Source: Coleophoma eucalyptorum
Taxonomy: Eukaryota > Ascomycota > Leotiomycetes > Helotiales > Dermateaceae
Assembly: GCA_026120035.1 (NCBI GenBank)
Contig: JALRME010000003.1
Location: 434,001-498,000, forward strand
Direction of reading: 5' to 3'
DNA: 64,000 bases
The notes under the pieces are model-generated. The model worked only from the letters and a program-made list of their open reading frames with translations, searched no databases and was not told the origin of the DNA. The position numbers and the translations under genes are program-made. Numbering within the stretch: position 1 is the first letter of the stretch; every line of letters begins with the position of its first letter. Below, piece after piece: positions 1-11,379 of the stretch.

Positions 1-2712
1 CTAGTAGTACCTCAAATAGGTCTTTCACTGCGCCAATGGCGCCAAAAGTTTCGAGATGTAAGTCTAGACTGTCTGCGACAGATGCAAGCACTTCAGGGTC
101 AGTTGAAGAGGTGACAAGTTTCAACACATCGGCAAGCATCGAATAGTCATCCATCATCTCAAGGTAGCGGCGAATAGTGCTGAGCTCGGATACTGTGATT
201 GAGGAAATACCGCTTGTCTTTGCCATGTCCCAGTCGTTGGAGCTTGAATTGGGCTGTTTCGTAACATGTTCAGCAACCTTCTGCCTAAGAAACAACCCCA
301 GCTCGGATCTGGTAGTTCTTGTTGATGCCAAGATGGCTCGCGAGAGGTTGTCATTGGTAAGAGTCTGTATAGCATCTTCAACCTCTAAGCTCGTCAACAT
401 GCTAGGAAGAGAAGATTCGATGCCAACAATGCAGGTTCTGGTCGCAGCTTCTTCTTCTTCAACGTCAAAGCCAGCGCGGTTGAGAAGGGTGCCCCGTAGT
501 TCGCTCATGGCTTCACTGAGATTATGGGTTGGCAACTCAACAAGGAGCCTGGTAGCAAAAGCACCATCTATTCTCACTTCTGCGCTGTCATTCATTGCCC
601 CGCATGCAATCAGCCACTGAAGATAAATGGGCACCGAAAAATGCTCCGACCGTGCAAGTTCCGAAATAAGATGATAAACAGCTGTTCTAGATCTCCCCGA
701 CTGAGAGGCTGGAGAGTCGAGGAATGAGAGTACTGCATCAGTAATTGGCGCCCCGAGTTTACTCCATGACCTGATAATGCGGACGCCAACAAAAACTTTA
801 GTTGGTCCTGGTCGATATGATGAAGTTGCCCACTCCAATACTGTTTTCATAAGCATTCCTTTATCGTCCGAAAGGGACCAGAACTGCATAGGAAGCTCGT
901 TTGTGAACACTTCGGATAGGAGGAGGTCTAGTCGATGAATGAGTTGCTGCCGTGCAGACTCCGGCTTCCCAATGCTTTGAACCTCAAGCCTCTGATTGCG
1001 ACGATCTATGGATTCCACGATTGTAGAAACCCTTTCGTCTTCGCTGAATTTCGACACGATGACTTGCCTATGCTTTGTCCATTGCTTCGAGGACACAAAG
1101 CTCTCTGGGTTCGTCATAAGAAGCCCTCTGAGCAGGATATCAAGTCTGTCAAGTAGGGGGCCCAAGATATCGACATCTTCTTGAGCCAAAACCTGTTTCT
1201 TATGTTAGTTGCTATGATGAAGAACCCAGGAAAATCTATTACCTCAGTAAAATGGCTAAGTAATGCTGCCGATATGCGGCGAGCGTATTTACGATATAAG
1301 AGGAGGTCTTTCCAATAGATCTGTACGATAAGAAGCCACATTGGGAGCTTAGCCTGAGTGCTGGCCTCGAGTGAGGAAACCAGCCAGTCCATATAATGCT
1401 CGCGATCCAAAAGGTATTCTGCATGGAAGTGGGTAGAAAGCCGGATTCTGCAGTAGCTTTAGTTAGTGAAAGCCTGGTAATATTGTACGTTCGTGCAACT
1501 TACGCATAATTGATCTTGTTCCTGAAATCCTTCTCTCCACACAAGCCAATTACACCCTCCAGAAATTGTTCTACGCAAACAGTGAAGTCGCGGATCCATT
1601 TCGCCTCACCACCCATGGCAAATGTGCCACTCACGCCCTTTCGGCGAAATGATCGTAGTTCATTTGCACCAACGCATTTAGCAAGCCAGACAGCTCGTTC
1701 GACCGGGATATTCTTGCTCAGTGATTGATCTAATAGTACCTTTCCTCTAATACCGTGAGGGATGGAGCGGCTCAGCCGTCGTAAAGAGATTGTAGGGTTG
1801 GCCAAATCCTTCAGCCACATCTCCCTCTTTGTATCTGTCACAGTAACCCGAGGAGGTGGCTTGAATGTTGAATTCGAGGTTATCTGACCGTATGCTCGTC
1901 TTTGTGCAAGAACAGTAGTAAAGAGGGAGGACAGCGTCAGCAAACCACTTTTATGTTTCAAAGATGGGAAAATTGAGGCTTTCGCGGACCCAGTCTCATT
2001 TTGGGTCATCTGAGTCTTGTCGTAGAACCCTTGACGGATCACAGATTCAGAGAATTGATCTTCTGGATGATTTCCAGTCCATGGAAAGAAGTCGGCGTGC
2101 CCTGTATTTCGTCAGCCTATAGGCATAGAACACGAGAGAAATGAACTTACCATTGGGAGTATAGTGAGGAGCTGCAGAAGGTACTTCTAACGTATATGGC
2201 TTGGGACGTGCATCTTTCTTTACGCTGGTCCCAGGTGTAGACTTTGGCTTGGTCGGTACCGTAGCTGGGGCTTGTTGACCTGGTCGTGCAGGTAAAGGCA
2301 TAGGTCTGATGGGTAGAACAGCTGCCTCGCGTTCCTGCTCTGCGCCTGAGTTCAGACTACTTGTCACATCGCTGTGGAGAGTCGGCCTGCCTCGCGATCG
2401 TGTAATCGGAGGTTTCCAGTTAGACGGCGCATCGAGTATGGGCCTCGGAGACTCGAATGGACCGGCATCGTTGGAATCTTTTGTCACCTCCAGCTTCAAG
2501 CGCGAACCCCCAATCCTGGATTGCGCATTTCCATAGCGGGATTGAGCAAGATCCGTGTTCTCGAGGGTCAAATCGACAAAGGCTTCATTCGATCTCCTCG
2601 GCGTCGAGGACGCAGACGGATACTGGTGCGACAAGGAGCGGTGTTGCTGCTGTGGCCGTTGGAGCACATTACTACCGCTCAGCGATCGCTGGCCAGCTGG
2701 ACGAGAGGTCAT
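1..2712 (-). CDS. SRB8: Mediator subunit 12 (MED12/Srb8), 5' part, truncated by window edge
   Basis: MED12 is a subunit of the CDK8 kinase module that binds RNA polymerase II Mediator in the nucleus and controls transcription. Exons run 2712-2151, 2101-1504, 1447-1243 and 1192 to beyond base 1, giving about 852 residues in frame; introns are 49-57 bp. The first ~190 residues are low-complexity and proline/serine-rich. The conserved Med12 block follows, spliced across intron 1 (PNG|HADFFPWTGNHPEDQF, then VIRQGFYDKTQMTQNETGSA). Further conserved text includes LKDLANPTISLRRLSRSIPH, RAVWLAKCVGANE and HYMDWLVSSLE. The frame is open to base 1, so the C-terminal half lies outside. It diverges from the Asterix gene. 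Family identity is recognised from memory of fungal Srb8 proteins and I am confident of it. Start: first ATG of the open frame (MTSRPAGQRSL), typical of this family. Confidence 0.93.
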
Positions 2713-3693
2713 GATGGGCTTGCCGGCTCCATACCGAGACCGAGGACAATGGTTCGAGGGCTAATGATAATAATTGTTGGTAAAGTGACGGGGTGAGGTT
2801 GGTGCTGCTACAACGGGACAGCGAGAGCCACGGGCAAGACAATGAATGCTGCTGCTAAAGATGATGTGATTTTCGACCGGGGGAAGGCTGCGGTGGACGA
2901 TGCGGTATGTGAGATATGGTAATGGGATATTGTTGTTGAGGCAAGAAGTTGATCCGTGACCATGGGACTGTACTGTAGTAGTCTGTCGTCCAGGTGTGGT
3001 GTGGTGGGTCTCCTTCTGGATAAGACGTTCCGGGAATATTGCTTGGCTTCGATAGGCCGGCGAGTGAGGGAAAGCCCGATATGGAGGCGCGGCTGGACAA
3101 GGAGGATGCGATGTCGCGAAGTGAGTGGCATACGAAGCACCACCGTACAGAGGTTTAGGTGTGTTTTCGGGGCTGAGATGACACGAGATTGGTAATGGCC
3201 GTCAGTGCTTGGTGCTGGGGGGTGTCCCATCCGCTGCCGTAGGTATATGGGTATATGTATCTCGTATCGTCCGGAGTATTCCTCGTAGTCGCAGTTGCCA
3301 GTTGCAGGAGCAGTTGCACGAGATGGGCGCAAGGACAGCCCAAGCTAGGAAGGCCAAGGCAAAGGCGAGGATGGGGCTGGGCTGCAAGGAGGCCACTGGA
3401 GGGCCACGGGAGCACCAAGAGCACCAGGAGGGCGTACCGTGCTTACCTAAAACTTTGCAGTTAGGTCGGCCACGGCGCTTGCTCCGCTTGGAGCTAGAAA
3501 GTGGACAATCCCGCACCCGCCTACGGAGGTCGGATTACAGACCACAGAGTACGGTTACGAGTACCCTTCGTTGCGAGTACCCTTCGTTGCGGGTACCGTA
3601 ATCAACCTCAAGCTTCCGTATTAGCCAAAACAACCTCACTTCAACCTGCCCTCTTCCCCCGGACCTCAACCCGACTTAGCGCACACTTCCACA
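2713..3693. other. Intergenic region between divergent MED12 and Asterix genes, with a 16-bp tandem repeat
   Basis: About 980 bases holding the two divergent promoters. Several open frames exist on both strands but none has recognisable protein sequence. A 16-bp unit (cgagtacccttcgttg) is repeated head to tail at 3558-3573 and 3574-3589, followed by a partial third copy to about 3597. This lies about 100 bases upstream of the Asterix start. Confidence 0.7.
3558..3597. repeat. 16-bp tandem repeat, 2.5 copies
   Basis: Two identical units of cgagtacccttcgttg and a partial third (cgggtacc), about 100 bases before the Asterix start codon. Confidence 0.9.
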
Positions 3694-4225
3694 ATGTCGT
3701 CAAAGAAGGATATGAGAAGACCTGATCTGGGTAATACCTGCCTGACCTTTGTCATTCTGAGAGCGCATGGAAACTAACGCTCCTCTGCAGTGATCCCCTA
3801 CCAGCAACCCGAGCCAAAGAAGGACGCCGGGGATATTTCAAGTACAATGGGAAGCACCCTGCCAATGGCTGCTATGTTTACGCGGAATAAGTTCATTGGC
3901 TGGTAAGTCGCCTCCAGCTCTGCGTAACAGAGACGGCTACTAATTGGAGTAGGGGATCTGTTGTGTTTGCTATCCAGAATTGGCTGGGAGAAAGTGTAGA
4001 ATCAAGGAAGACCGCCAGTCAACCTGCAATCTTCTCAGTCGGCATGGCATGTAAGTAGTGGCAGTTTCCTGCAGACGTGGTATAGTTTGATGTGTACTAA
4101 TATGATGTCTCTTGCTAGTGTTGGCTCTCGTGGTCACATACCTCCCCATGTTTCTCCCACCACCAGTTACTCGAGGCGCAGCGGGAACAGGGACTGAAGC
4201 TCCAGCGGCAGCTCCGCCATCATAA
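3694..4225 (+). CDS. Asterix homologue (UPF0139/WDR83OS family), PAT complex subunit
   Basis: Small ER membrane protein. In animals Asterix pairs with CCDC47 in the PAT complex, an intramembrane chaperone for multi-pass membrane proteins; the role here is inferred from the family. Exons 3694-3730, 3791-3902, 3953-4050 and 4119-4225 give 117 residues, near the family's usual ~105. The N-terminus MSSKKDMRRPDLVIPYQQ matches the family signature (RRP then a Y-Q/P stretch). Two hydrophobic segments follow, around residues 50-66 (GWGSVVFAIQNWL) and 78-97 (FSVGMALLALVVTYLPMF). The tail is alanine/proline-rich. All introns have GT-AG ends and the phases join without gaps. Upstream open sequence in the same region is not similar to anything and was excluded. 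Confidence 0.9.
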
Positions 4226-4906
4226 GGGAAAGAGAATAAGGGGTGTTGTACAAATAGTATGGGAGCCATTAAAACTGTATACTTGTAATGAAAGATACCA
4301 AAGGGGGAAGTTTTGATATTTCATGGAGATTTGCATGTTGTCTACCAACGGACGGTATTTAAGCCCTCAGATGTCAGTTCTAGGCGGATTTCGTGAAAAT
4401 ATCTCCTTGATCGTCCAGCTTTACTGTGGTCGAGAGGCTCGAGAACACATGGGACGACGGGTCCATGCGTTAGAATCTAAAGATCTGAAGTAGTTCTGCA
4501 ATGGCAAAGTGAAGTTGGATAGTCGAACAAACTGAGATATGGCAAACACATTGTAAATCGCGAAAAGGAAGCTTGATTGTATGGCGCGACCATAAGCATA
4601 TAGCCATAATCATTGGTCCAGACTCCAGCCAAACCCGGCCTTGTTGATCGCATTCGAACGAACTCGGCCTTAGGTTAAGTCACGTGCCTATTATCACAAT
4701 TGCCACAAGGGCTCAAAAGGGCTAGCACCCTCAGCGGCCCCTCCTCTCTTCTTCTTCCCCTCGAACCTCACCTACCAACAACTACTCTGCACAACTCCAC
4801 TCTACACTCGAACATTCTTCATTTCACAAAGCGAAACCACTCGCACCACCTTCTTGACATACGTCCCCAAAACCTGCCCCAAAGAACGCCAGGAACACTC
4901 GAGTTT
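4226..4906. other. Intergenic region; eIF1 promoter and leader
   Basis: No gene recognised. A palindromic CACGTG (4681-4686) sits about 220 bases upstream of the eIF1 start. A C/T-rich leader fills most of 4730-4900. An open frame runs 69 codons upstream of and in frame with eIF1 but contains no ATG, so it is unlikely to be translated as an extension. Confidence 0.6.
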
Positions 4907-5638
4907 ATGACTTCAAAAATTGAAAATCTGAAATCTTTCGGTGAGTCTTACCAGCCGGTCACAGGCGGCGGATAGCACGATGAGGGCGCAGCGAGGGGCG
5001 GTAGATTATCCTCTAGATATCTTCGTCTCTAGTCGCGCATGTTTGCACCTTATCAGTGCTATTCCCTGGGCTTATTCTTTCAGCTTTTGGACAGGCGCGC
5101 TGACACTCCGGCGGCAAACAGACCCCTTCGCCGAGGCCGACGAAGATACAGGAGAGACTAAGCAGTCTCAGAATTACATTCACATTCGAATCCAGCGTGA
5201 GTATATCTGCCGCTTCTGCCAACACGTCACTGCACGCAGTTTCGATTGCCCTAGCGAGTTTTGCATCGCGATAAGCTAATGATTTTATGGCTCAGAACGC
5301 AATGGTCGTAAGACTTTGACAACTGTTCAAGGTCTTCCCAAGAAATTCGACCAAAAGAAGATTCTCAAGGTCATCAAGAAGAAGTTCGGTACGTCAAATC
5401 TGTCTGATGCCAGACGCTTTGGACTAACGCAAGTGAAGCTTGCAATGGCACCATCGTCGTTGACACTGAGATGGGAGAGGTGATCCAGCTTCAAGGCGAT
5501 CAGCGAAAGGATGTTCAAGAGTTCCTCACGGATAAGAAGGAGGGTTTGGAGCTCGATGCCAAGACCATCAAGGTAAGGGATTGAATTGTTCTTGAACCTT
5601 GAGGCCATCTAACTCGTGTATAGGTCCACGGTTTCTAA
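4907..5638 (+). CDS. SUI1: Translation initiation factor eIF1 (SUI1)
   Basis: eIF1 binds the 40S subunit near the P site and governs start-codon stringency in the cytosolic preinitiation complex. Five exons: 4907-4940, 5122-5196, 5296-5388, 5439-5572 and 5624-5638, all GT-AG. The spliced protein is 116 residues. It follows yeast Sui1 closely: IENLKSF, then DPFAEADED, NYIHIRIQQRNGRKTLTTVQG, ILKVIKKKFACNG, EMGEVIQLQGDQR and a C-terminal VHGF. The last exon carries only five codons including the stop. The first intron (181 bp) is the longest, a common trait of translation genes. The start was chosen at MTSKIENL because it matches the family N-terminus. Confidence 0.97.
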
Positions 5639-6256
5639 GCCCATCGATTTCACCCCACCAGCTATCGTCGATCAGGAGCTCCGATGGAAGTAGCGCCAAT
5701 TTCTCCTTCACTTCTTGCCCTGCCTCCACAACGATGGTTGGGTCGATCTGTTGCTTATGGTACGGTTCGATTGGGGGCGTTCGATGATACCCGCATTCTT
5801 CATAGAAAGCATTACTGGCATGGTATGGATGGAATGGTTATTTTTCATTTTTTCGCCTTGCAATGGGATATTGCTTCTGTATTGCTTTCATACGATAATC
5901 CTCATAGCAAAGATCATACCCTCTCCAGTCTCAGGATCCTGAGTGGTATGATCAGACAATGAGAACGAGTTTTATCATAATCCACAACGCTATCTGTTCT
6001 GAGCAATTTTGCAATGCGTGAAATGACAACCGGCTGGCTGCGCCAAGTTAAGAGCCTAGCGCTCAGCCTATCCGTTATACTCTAGAGTGCTGATAAGCTG
6101 TACAGCTGTTCGTTTACAGGAACATTTGCACTGAATAAAGATTCATTTGAAACCGATATCCTGGTAGCTGAAATTGCTTGTCTGGTGCCTTCTAATCGAT
6201 AGTCCTTGTACTTACAAAAGGGCTAAAGAGCTAGGAAGATAAAGACGCTGAGCAAT
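5639..6256. other. Convergent intergenic region between eIF1 and EOS1
   Basis: 3' untranslated regions of two convergent genes. Short open frames occur on the + strand after the eIF1 stop but show no protein-family features. No other structure seen. Confidence 0.6.
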
Positions 6257-7470
6257 TCACCGTAGATCCCTTCCAACCATACCAATCATGCCAACGGCTA
6301 TCTTCAAATACTCCCAGCAAAGTCTCACAATTGTGAACAAAGGGACAGGGGGATCGTTCTCCCGAGTCAAATGTAATTGGAAAAGCAGGCTGACCATACT
6401 TATGAAGCTTGCAATCGAGAAGACCGAGATGGATAATGAAGTCTCTTTGAGAATTGCAAGCCGAGGATGTGTCAGGTGGTACAGGAATGTTAGTGTCTTC
6501 ACACGGGGTAATTTCTGTCAGCCTGCGTTTGTTCCACGAGTCTGCCGTACGCTAAGGCGCGGGATTTAGGTATCTGGCTTACCGCAGCTATACTAATCCA
6601 GGCTGGTAATAGAAGACGAGGATCTTCAGATCCTCCAGAAAGGTAAAGAACCCATGAGGTGATATAGGCATTAATCGAATTGGTTGTTAGAAGACGCACA
6701 AGGGTAGCTGGCACATGTTAGAAAGTAGAATTTTATTTGAAGCTGGTGTAAATACCTTGGGGTGTGTAATGCAGCAACCTAGAAATTGTCAATATAGTGA
6801 GGATCAACATCGGTCGAAATGCTTACCATCTTGACATGAGACAGTCTGTGAAAAAGAAGGAAAGATATGCGGATGCACAGCACTGCGGGCATGTTAGACC
6901 AAATGTGTTCACTGTGTACCTCCTCGCACAACCAAGCCACTACCCGCAAGACAACCTTGAGTCCCCGTTGTGTACTTGGCCGAGCTCTCTTTTTCCCTCT
7001 CGTGGTATTTTAGTGAGACATACCCAAAGAACGGCTAGAAACACCTCAGTCACCCGGAATCGCTTCTCCACGCTCCATGCCTGCGCTGGTAATGCTGGAT
7101 CATCATTCAACAACAGCTCTCCCATAAATGTAAGAGCGCACCGCAAACCCCACCACGCAGCCGGGACGGTACTAATGGCTCGACATAATAGGAGGGGCAG
7201 ATGCCAGCGTTTATCAACGCCAAGCAATACTGCTACTCGAGGGTGCAAAACGGAGTTCTCCTGCTCTGAATCGCTGGCAGATGGGCTCGGTGTATATGAG
7301 GGCGGGCGAGGCGTCGAGGACACAGTTCTGTGGGCACCGGTAACTCGCAAAGATAGAGAGGACTGGGAAGCCAGATCAGAAAAGGTTTCTACGGCATGTG
7401 CTGCCGCATCGCAGTTGATGGGTTCGAAGGGAATATGGTCGTCCTTGTCGTAGACTGCAGCACAGCGCAT
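6257..7470 (-). CDS. EOS1: EOS1-family ER membrane protein (N-glycosylation/oxidative stress tolerance)
   Basis: Multi-pass ER membrane protein; yeast Eos1 is linked to N-glycosylation and oxidative-stress tolerance. Exons 7470-7024, 6882-6827, 6778-6756, 6707-6583 and 6514-6257 give 302 residues. Exon 3 is only 23 nt, yet its reading (RW|LLHYTPQ|A) restores a conserved block. Recognisable text: PLLLCRAISTVPAAWWGLRC, RFRVTEVFLAVLW, SFFFTDCLMSRW, TLVRLLTTNSINAYITSW and SLSISVFSIASFISMVSLL. At least four hydrophobic segments are visible. The start is less sure: the first ATG lies at 7470, but a possible acceptor (CTGCAG) just inside it means a further upstream exon could exist. It converges on eIF1. 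Confidence 0.87.
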
Positions 7471-8211
7471 TAGCAACAAGAATTAGGCAAGAAGGGGTAG
7501 TCGAGGAACAGCAGCAGAAAAGAGATCAAACTCGCGTGCTCAATTATGGGACACTTGTGTGAATATTGTTGCTGTACCGTATGCACTGTATTTATTGTTA
7601 CCACATACCAGATATGAAAATGGAAATGTTGCCAGAAATCAGAATCAAAATGCTCGCCGGGAGATCAAATGGGTATTTACAGGACACCGGGGTCAATCCC
7701 AGACGGATATCGAGCTGCTAATGATCGACTAGAGTAGCACCTGTCGGATAGCACTGTGAAGCTTCACTTAATACGAAGACGAGGACATATGACGATGACC
7801 ATGTATAATCCAGGGGTTCATGCAGCGGCGTTCCCTTTCGGTTACTACCCCAGAATTCGGGTACGGAGCAACTTGCGTGACATCGTCCGAGAGTATTCTG
7901 GGCTTGTCGTATGTTGTTGATGATGGGAGACAGGTAGCATGAAATGCTCGAGGAAGATTGCATGCAAAAAACCAAAAAGAGATATTTCAGGTACACATTT
8001 GTCCGGCTACATAAGGTTTGACTGCTGGGAAAAAATTCTACCTGGTGCTGAATTGACATCTCGTTCTCTTCACGTGACCCAATTGATAGTGACGATACGG
8101 AGTTACTGGCGAGCCCAAAGAAAAAAATTGGATGATTGAATTGATGCTTTCAAGAACCCTCCTTTGCCGCCCCGCTCCTGTCATCAACTTAGGAAGAGCT
8201 CAGACTCCGGA
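7471..8211. other. Intergenic region between divergent EOS1 and mL45 genes
   Basis: Two divergent promoters. A TCACGTGA motif (CACGTG at 8071-8076) lies about 140 bases upstream of the mL45 start. The 113-codon minus-strand frame at 7718-8059 has no family features and was not called. Nothing else seen. Confidence 0.55.
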
Positions 8212-9115
8212 ATGGCACACTCTCTGCGGAGGCCTGTCCTCTCGGTTGTCGGTCTCGTCCCCTCAATTCCTTCTACCATCCAGTATCGATGCTTTTCGCA
8301 GGTCGCGCCACGATGGGCAGTTGCTCAACCCGGAGCGGCCAGAGCTGCCCAAAGTCCCGAGCGGAGTTTGAGAGTGGCCTCAAGAGAGAATATGCAAATT
8401 CCCTCTGATATTGGTCTTCTTCCAGGTATGCTTGCCAATTGGTGGTGCGGTATTAACATAACTAAGGAGTTCTGCAGGCACATTCATTACGCCCCCGGGC
8501 TCTAAACGACCCTCTCTTTTTCAAGACCCCAAGGGGCTGTTCAAGCTACAATGGTGGAGGTTCCGATTTCGCCTCCGCGACGCATTTTCTAGCTTAGTCT
8601 TGGTATGGTCCTCTCCGCGAAAAGAATCATGGTATCGAAGGGCGGTTAAGATCAACCGGAGTCAAATCGCTCCCTCCGCTGTGGCCCTACACCAGACAAT
8701 GTACACTGCTTTCGCAGAAGGAGATGTGACTACATTGCGCAAAATATGTACGGATGGGATTCATGATAGCTTTCGTGCCCGTATCGCATCAAGACCGAGG
8801 GGCGAGAAGACTGTCTGGGAGATTGTTAAATACAACAAGAGGGCCAAGTTGATGTCAAATCGAGCAGCTAGATTGCCTCTTGATGGATGGGCTGTCAGAC
8901 AAGCTGTAGTGAGGATATCGTCACGGCAGAAGTTGACTCGATACAGGGCCAATGGCACCATTGTGCCAGGTACTGGCAAGGAGAAGGATGTTGTTGAGTA
9001 TGTTGTGATGCAGAAGATGTATTCCAACTGGAAGGACGATGAGTGGAAGGTCTGGGGAACTACAGACGTGACGACTCTTGGAGATTTGGAGGCTGAACTG
9101 AATAAGGATCTGTAG
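8212..9115 (+). CDS. Mitochondrial mL45/Mba1-type protein (Tim44-like domain)
   Basis: Predicted matrix protein of the mL45/Mba1 group. Members sit at the exit of the mitochondrial ribosome and aid insertion of mitochondrially made proteins into the inner membrane. Exons 8212-8425 and 8478-9115 give 283 residues. The N-terminus (MAHSLRRPVLSVVG, then Arg-rich to ~70) looks like a mitochondrial presequence. The body has the Tim44-like core: WWRFRFRLRDAFSS, ALHQTMYTAFAEGD, LRKICTDGIHDSF, then WAVRQAVVRISSRQ and EYVVMQKMYSNWKDDEWKVWG near the C-terminus. The start is the first ATG in frame; the longer frame upstream begins with TTG. Family is clear; whether the better name is mL45 or Mba1 is not settled by the sequence alone. 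Confidence 0.85.
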
Positions 9116-9460
9116 ATGAGACTTGTCGATTTCAAGATGTGTTGCAAAGCATTTGCATGGGAAGGAGTTGACGCGTATTACTTGATTGTATAATCAGAGT
9201 GTAAGAATATCAAAAGCAAGAGCTGTCAAACCAGCTTCCCCTTTAAGGAGTAAATATGTACCATCTCAAATCCAAATATACCATAAGACCGTCAACAATT
9301 TAGCCTGTATATATCTCCCAGCCTCTCCATACTTCGCTCCCTATCCAAGTCCTCCATAACTTCAAGTACTCTGCCTGCGCATGTACTTGCAACAGTGCTG
9401 TTCTAGATTGATTTCACCAGATCAATGTCCAGCTGCAACTGTTCTCGGTTCATCGCTTGC
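9116..9460. other. Short convergent intergenic region
   Basis: 3' ends of the mL45 gene (+) and the transporter gene (-). Short T/A-rich stretches suggest polyadenylation on both sides. Nothing else seen. Confidence 0.6.
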
Positions 9461-11379
9461 TCAAAAGAACTTGCCTTTGTGATCAACAGTGACCAAACGA
9501 GCTTGAGGAATGCTATTGATCTCGTCCTCGTCAGCATACTCAGACGCGCCCTCAACTCGCCTATCCAGATATGGCGGGCGGTCCAGAGCATCGAATCGGT
9601 GACCTTTAACCTTGGCCTCAGCATATCGATATGTCAATCGGACGAGCAAGGCTCCAAAGCCCCATAGAAGTCCTCCTACTGGAGCGGCAACAAAGGCACC
9701 AAAGGCACTCCAGTCGTTTCCATAAAGACCTTGCTCCAACAACATCAACTTGGCACCATCTAAAGCATTGCCGAAGTAGATGGTACCAAAGATGAAGACT
9801 GTGAGAAGCCCACCAAGTCCACCAACGACTACCTCAAACCCTCTCCACCAGTAGCAGCGGTCGCTAAGACCAAGCATCAAAACAGGAATACTAGAGGCAG
9901 ATACGAGATCAGAGATCAAGTAAATCTGGAGCACACTTGGTGCTTTCAGTGCAATAACCACAACTGGAAAGATAATGGCCACAACGGCGGCACGAATCCA
10001 CCAGATTGAGATCTTATTACGGAAGAGATCATTGGATGCCGTTGAAACCATAGCTGACTGAAAACTGTCAAATGCTGCTGTGCTCAGGGACACAACCATG
10101 ACAAGAACAATTCCAACCGTCCAAGCGGGAAGTTGCTCAAGGAGGTAGAAGAAAGCAACGCTGCCATCCTGATCAGGGTTATTGGGATCAAAGGCCCCAG
10201 ACCACTATTAGGAGCTCAAGTTAGCTTGTTTTCATTACCAGAAGTTTCGAAGTTGTATGGAAATTCCAAAATTAGTCAAATAAGAAGGATGAAGGAATAC
10301 ATACTGTAGCAATCAGGCCGGTAGAACCAACAAGTGTCAAAATGATGAGTGTTACCACTGCAGCAATGCTGACTCCAATCCAAAGGTCGCGGTCACTGCG
10401 CGAGGCGAAAGTACGGATCCAGAAGTTGGACAAGAAGAAGTCATTCGTCAAGACAGCGACTGGCAGGATGTATAGAAGCTGCCATCCCAGAAGACTTGCT
10501 TCCGTCAAGCCGGACGAGTCAATCAGGCTTTTGTCAATCTTGGTCTCGACACCAACAGTGATCGTTGCAATGATTACTAGGTGACAATTAATGGGTATTC
10601 CTTAAATGGTTGATACTTTGCACTCACTCAATCCAATCACCATAACACCTTGAACATTATCGGTGATGAAGGAAATCTTGAAGCCACCCAAAGCTGTGCT
10701 GGATGTCAGCACAAGTGAAAATAGAAATATAAAGTTCTCCTACATGTGTAGATCGTCGTGACAGCACACTCAACAATAACCATTGGGAGGCCATCCATGC
10801 CTGTCAGAGCAGTCATGATCTGTTGCAGCGCTGAGAGCTCAGCAACCATGTATAGGAACATGGTGACCAGTGTCAGGAAGCTCAAGTAGAGAGCAGTAAT
10901 CAGCCCATAGCGCTGTCTTGTCCATTCAGTCAAGACAAAGCCCTCAGGACATTTTGCTCTAATGATGGGACCCAAGTACGCAAAAATCATCAATGGTCCT
11001 GCAGAAGTGACTGCGTAGATGACTACACCTTGGACACCAGTGATTGTGGCAAGTTGCGGATATGAGAAAAGTATACCAGATCCAAGGGCTATGAAGTAGT
11101 AACAGAGTACAATTAGTAAAGTGGATTAGGGGGAGGAAGGGGGTTTTGAAGCGGCAAACACTTTCCCACGCAAGCATTAACTTGATCGAGTATTTACGGT
11201 GCAATCTCAGCTTCGCCTCTGCAAGACTCGTGATCTCTTCAAGGACAATTGTCGGTTGTCAAGAAGGTGGATCAAGAGTTATTACTTTGACTTAGCGCCC
11301 GTAGTGAAGCCACACTGCTCTCTTCCTCGCTCAATTCATCACTCTTGAAGCAACAGAGATTAAGACCTCGAAGCAGCAT
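9461..11379 (-). CDS. Sodium:solute symporter (SSF) family transporter, urea/proline-permease-like
   Basis: Integral membrane transporter of the SSF superfamily; fungal relatives include the Dur3 urea permease. The substrate cannot be read from the sequence. Exons as modelled: 11379-11286, 11236-11162, 11088-10744, 10693-10628, 10576-10305 and 10204-9461, giving 531 residues. Strong blocks: ALGSGILFSYPQLATITG or its spliced form, GFVLTEWTRQRYG, FLYMVAELSALQQI, VETKIDKSLI, LLGWQLLYILPVAVLTNDFF, RTFASRSDRDLWIGVS, VLVMVVSLSTAAFDSFQSAM and DDWSAFGAFVAAPVGGLLWG-like text. About 11-12 hydrophobic segments. The last four exons are secure. The first two exons (a short Ser/Glu-rich N-terminus reading KLRLHRKYSIK) are a best guess: donors there are weaker. 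SSF proteins usually have ~13 helices, so an upstream exon may be missing. Confidence 0.8.

Noticed and set aside
4700..4906. In-frame 69-codon extension upstream of eIF1
   Set aside because: Contains no ATG and eIF1 orthologues begin at the MTSKIENL-type start.
6797..7453. 218-codon plus-strand open frame
   Set aside because: Antisense to EOS1 exon 1 and introns; no protein features, while the minus strand reads as a conserved family.
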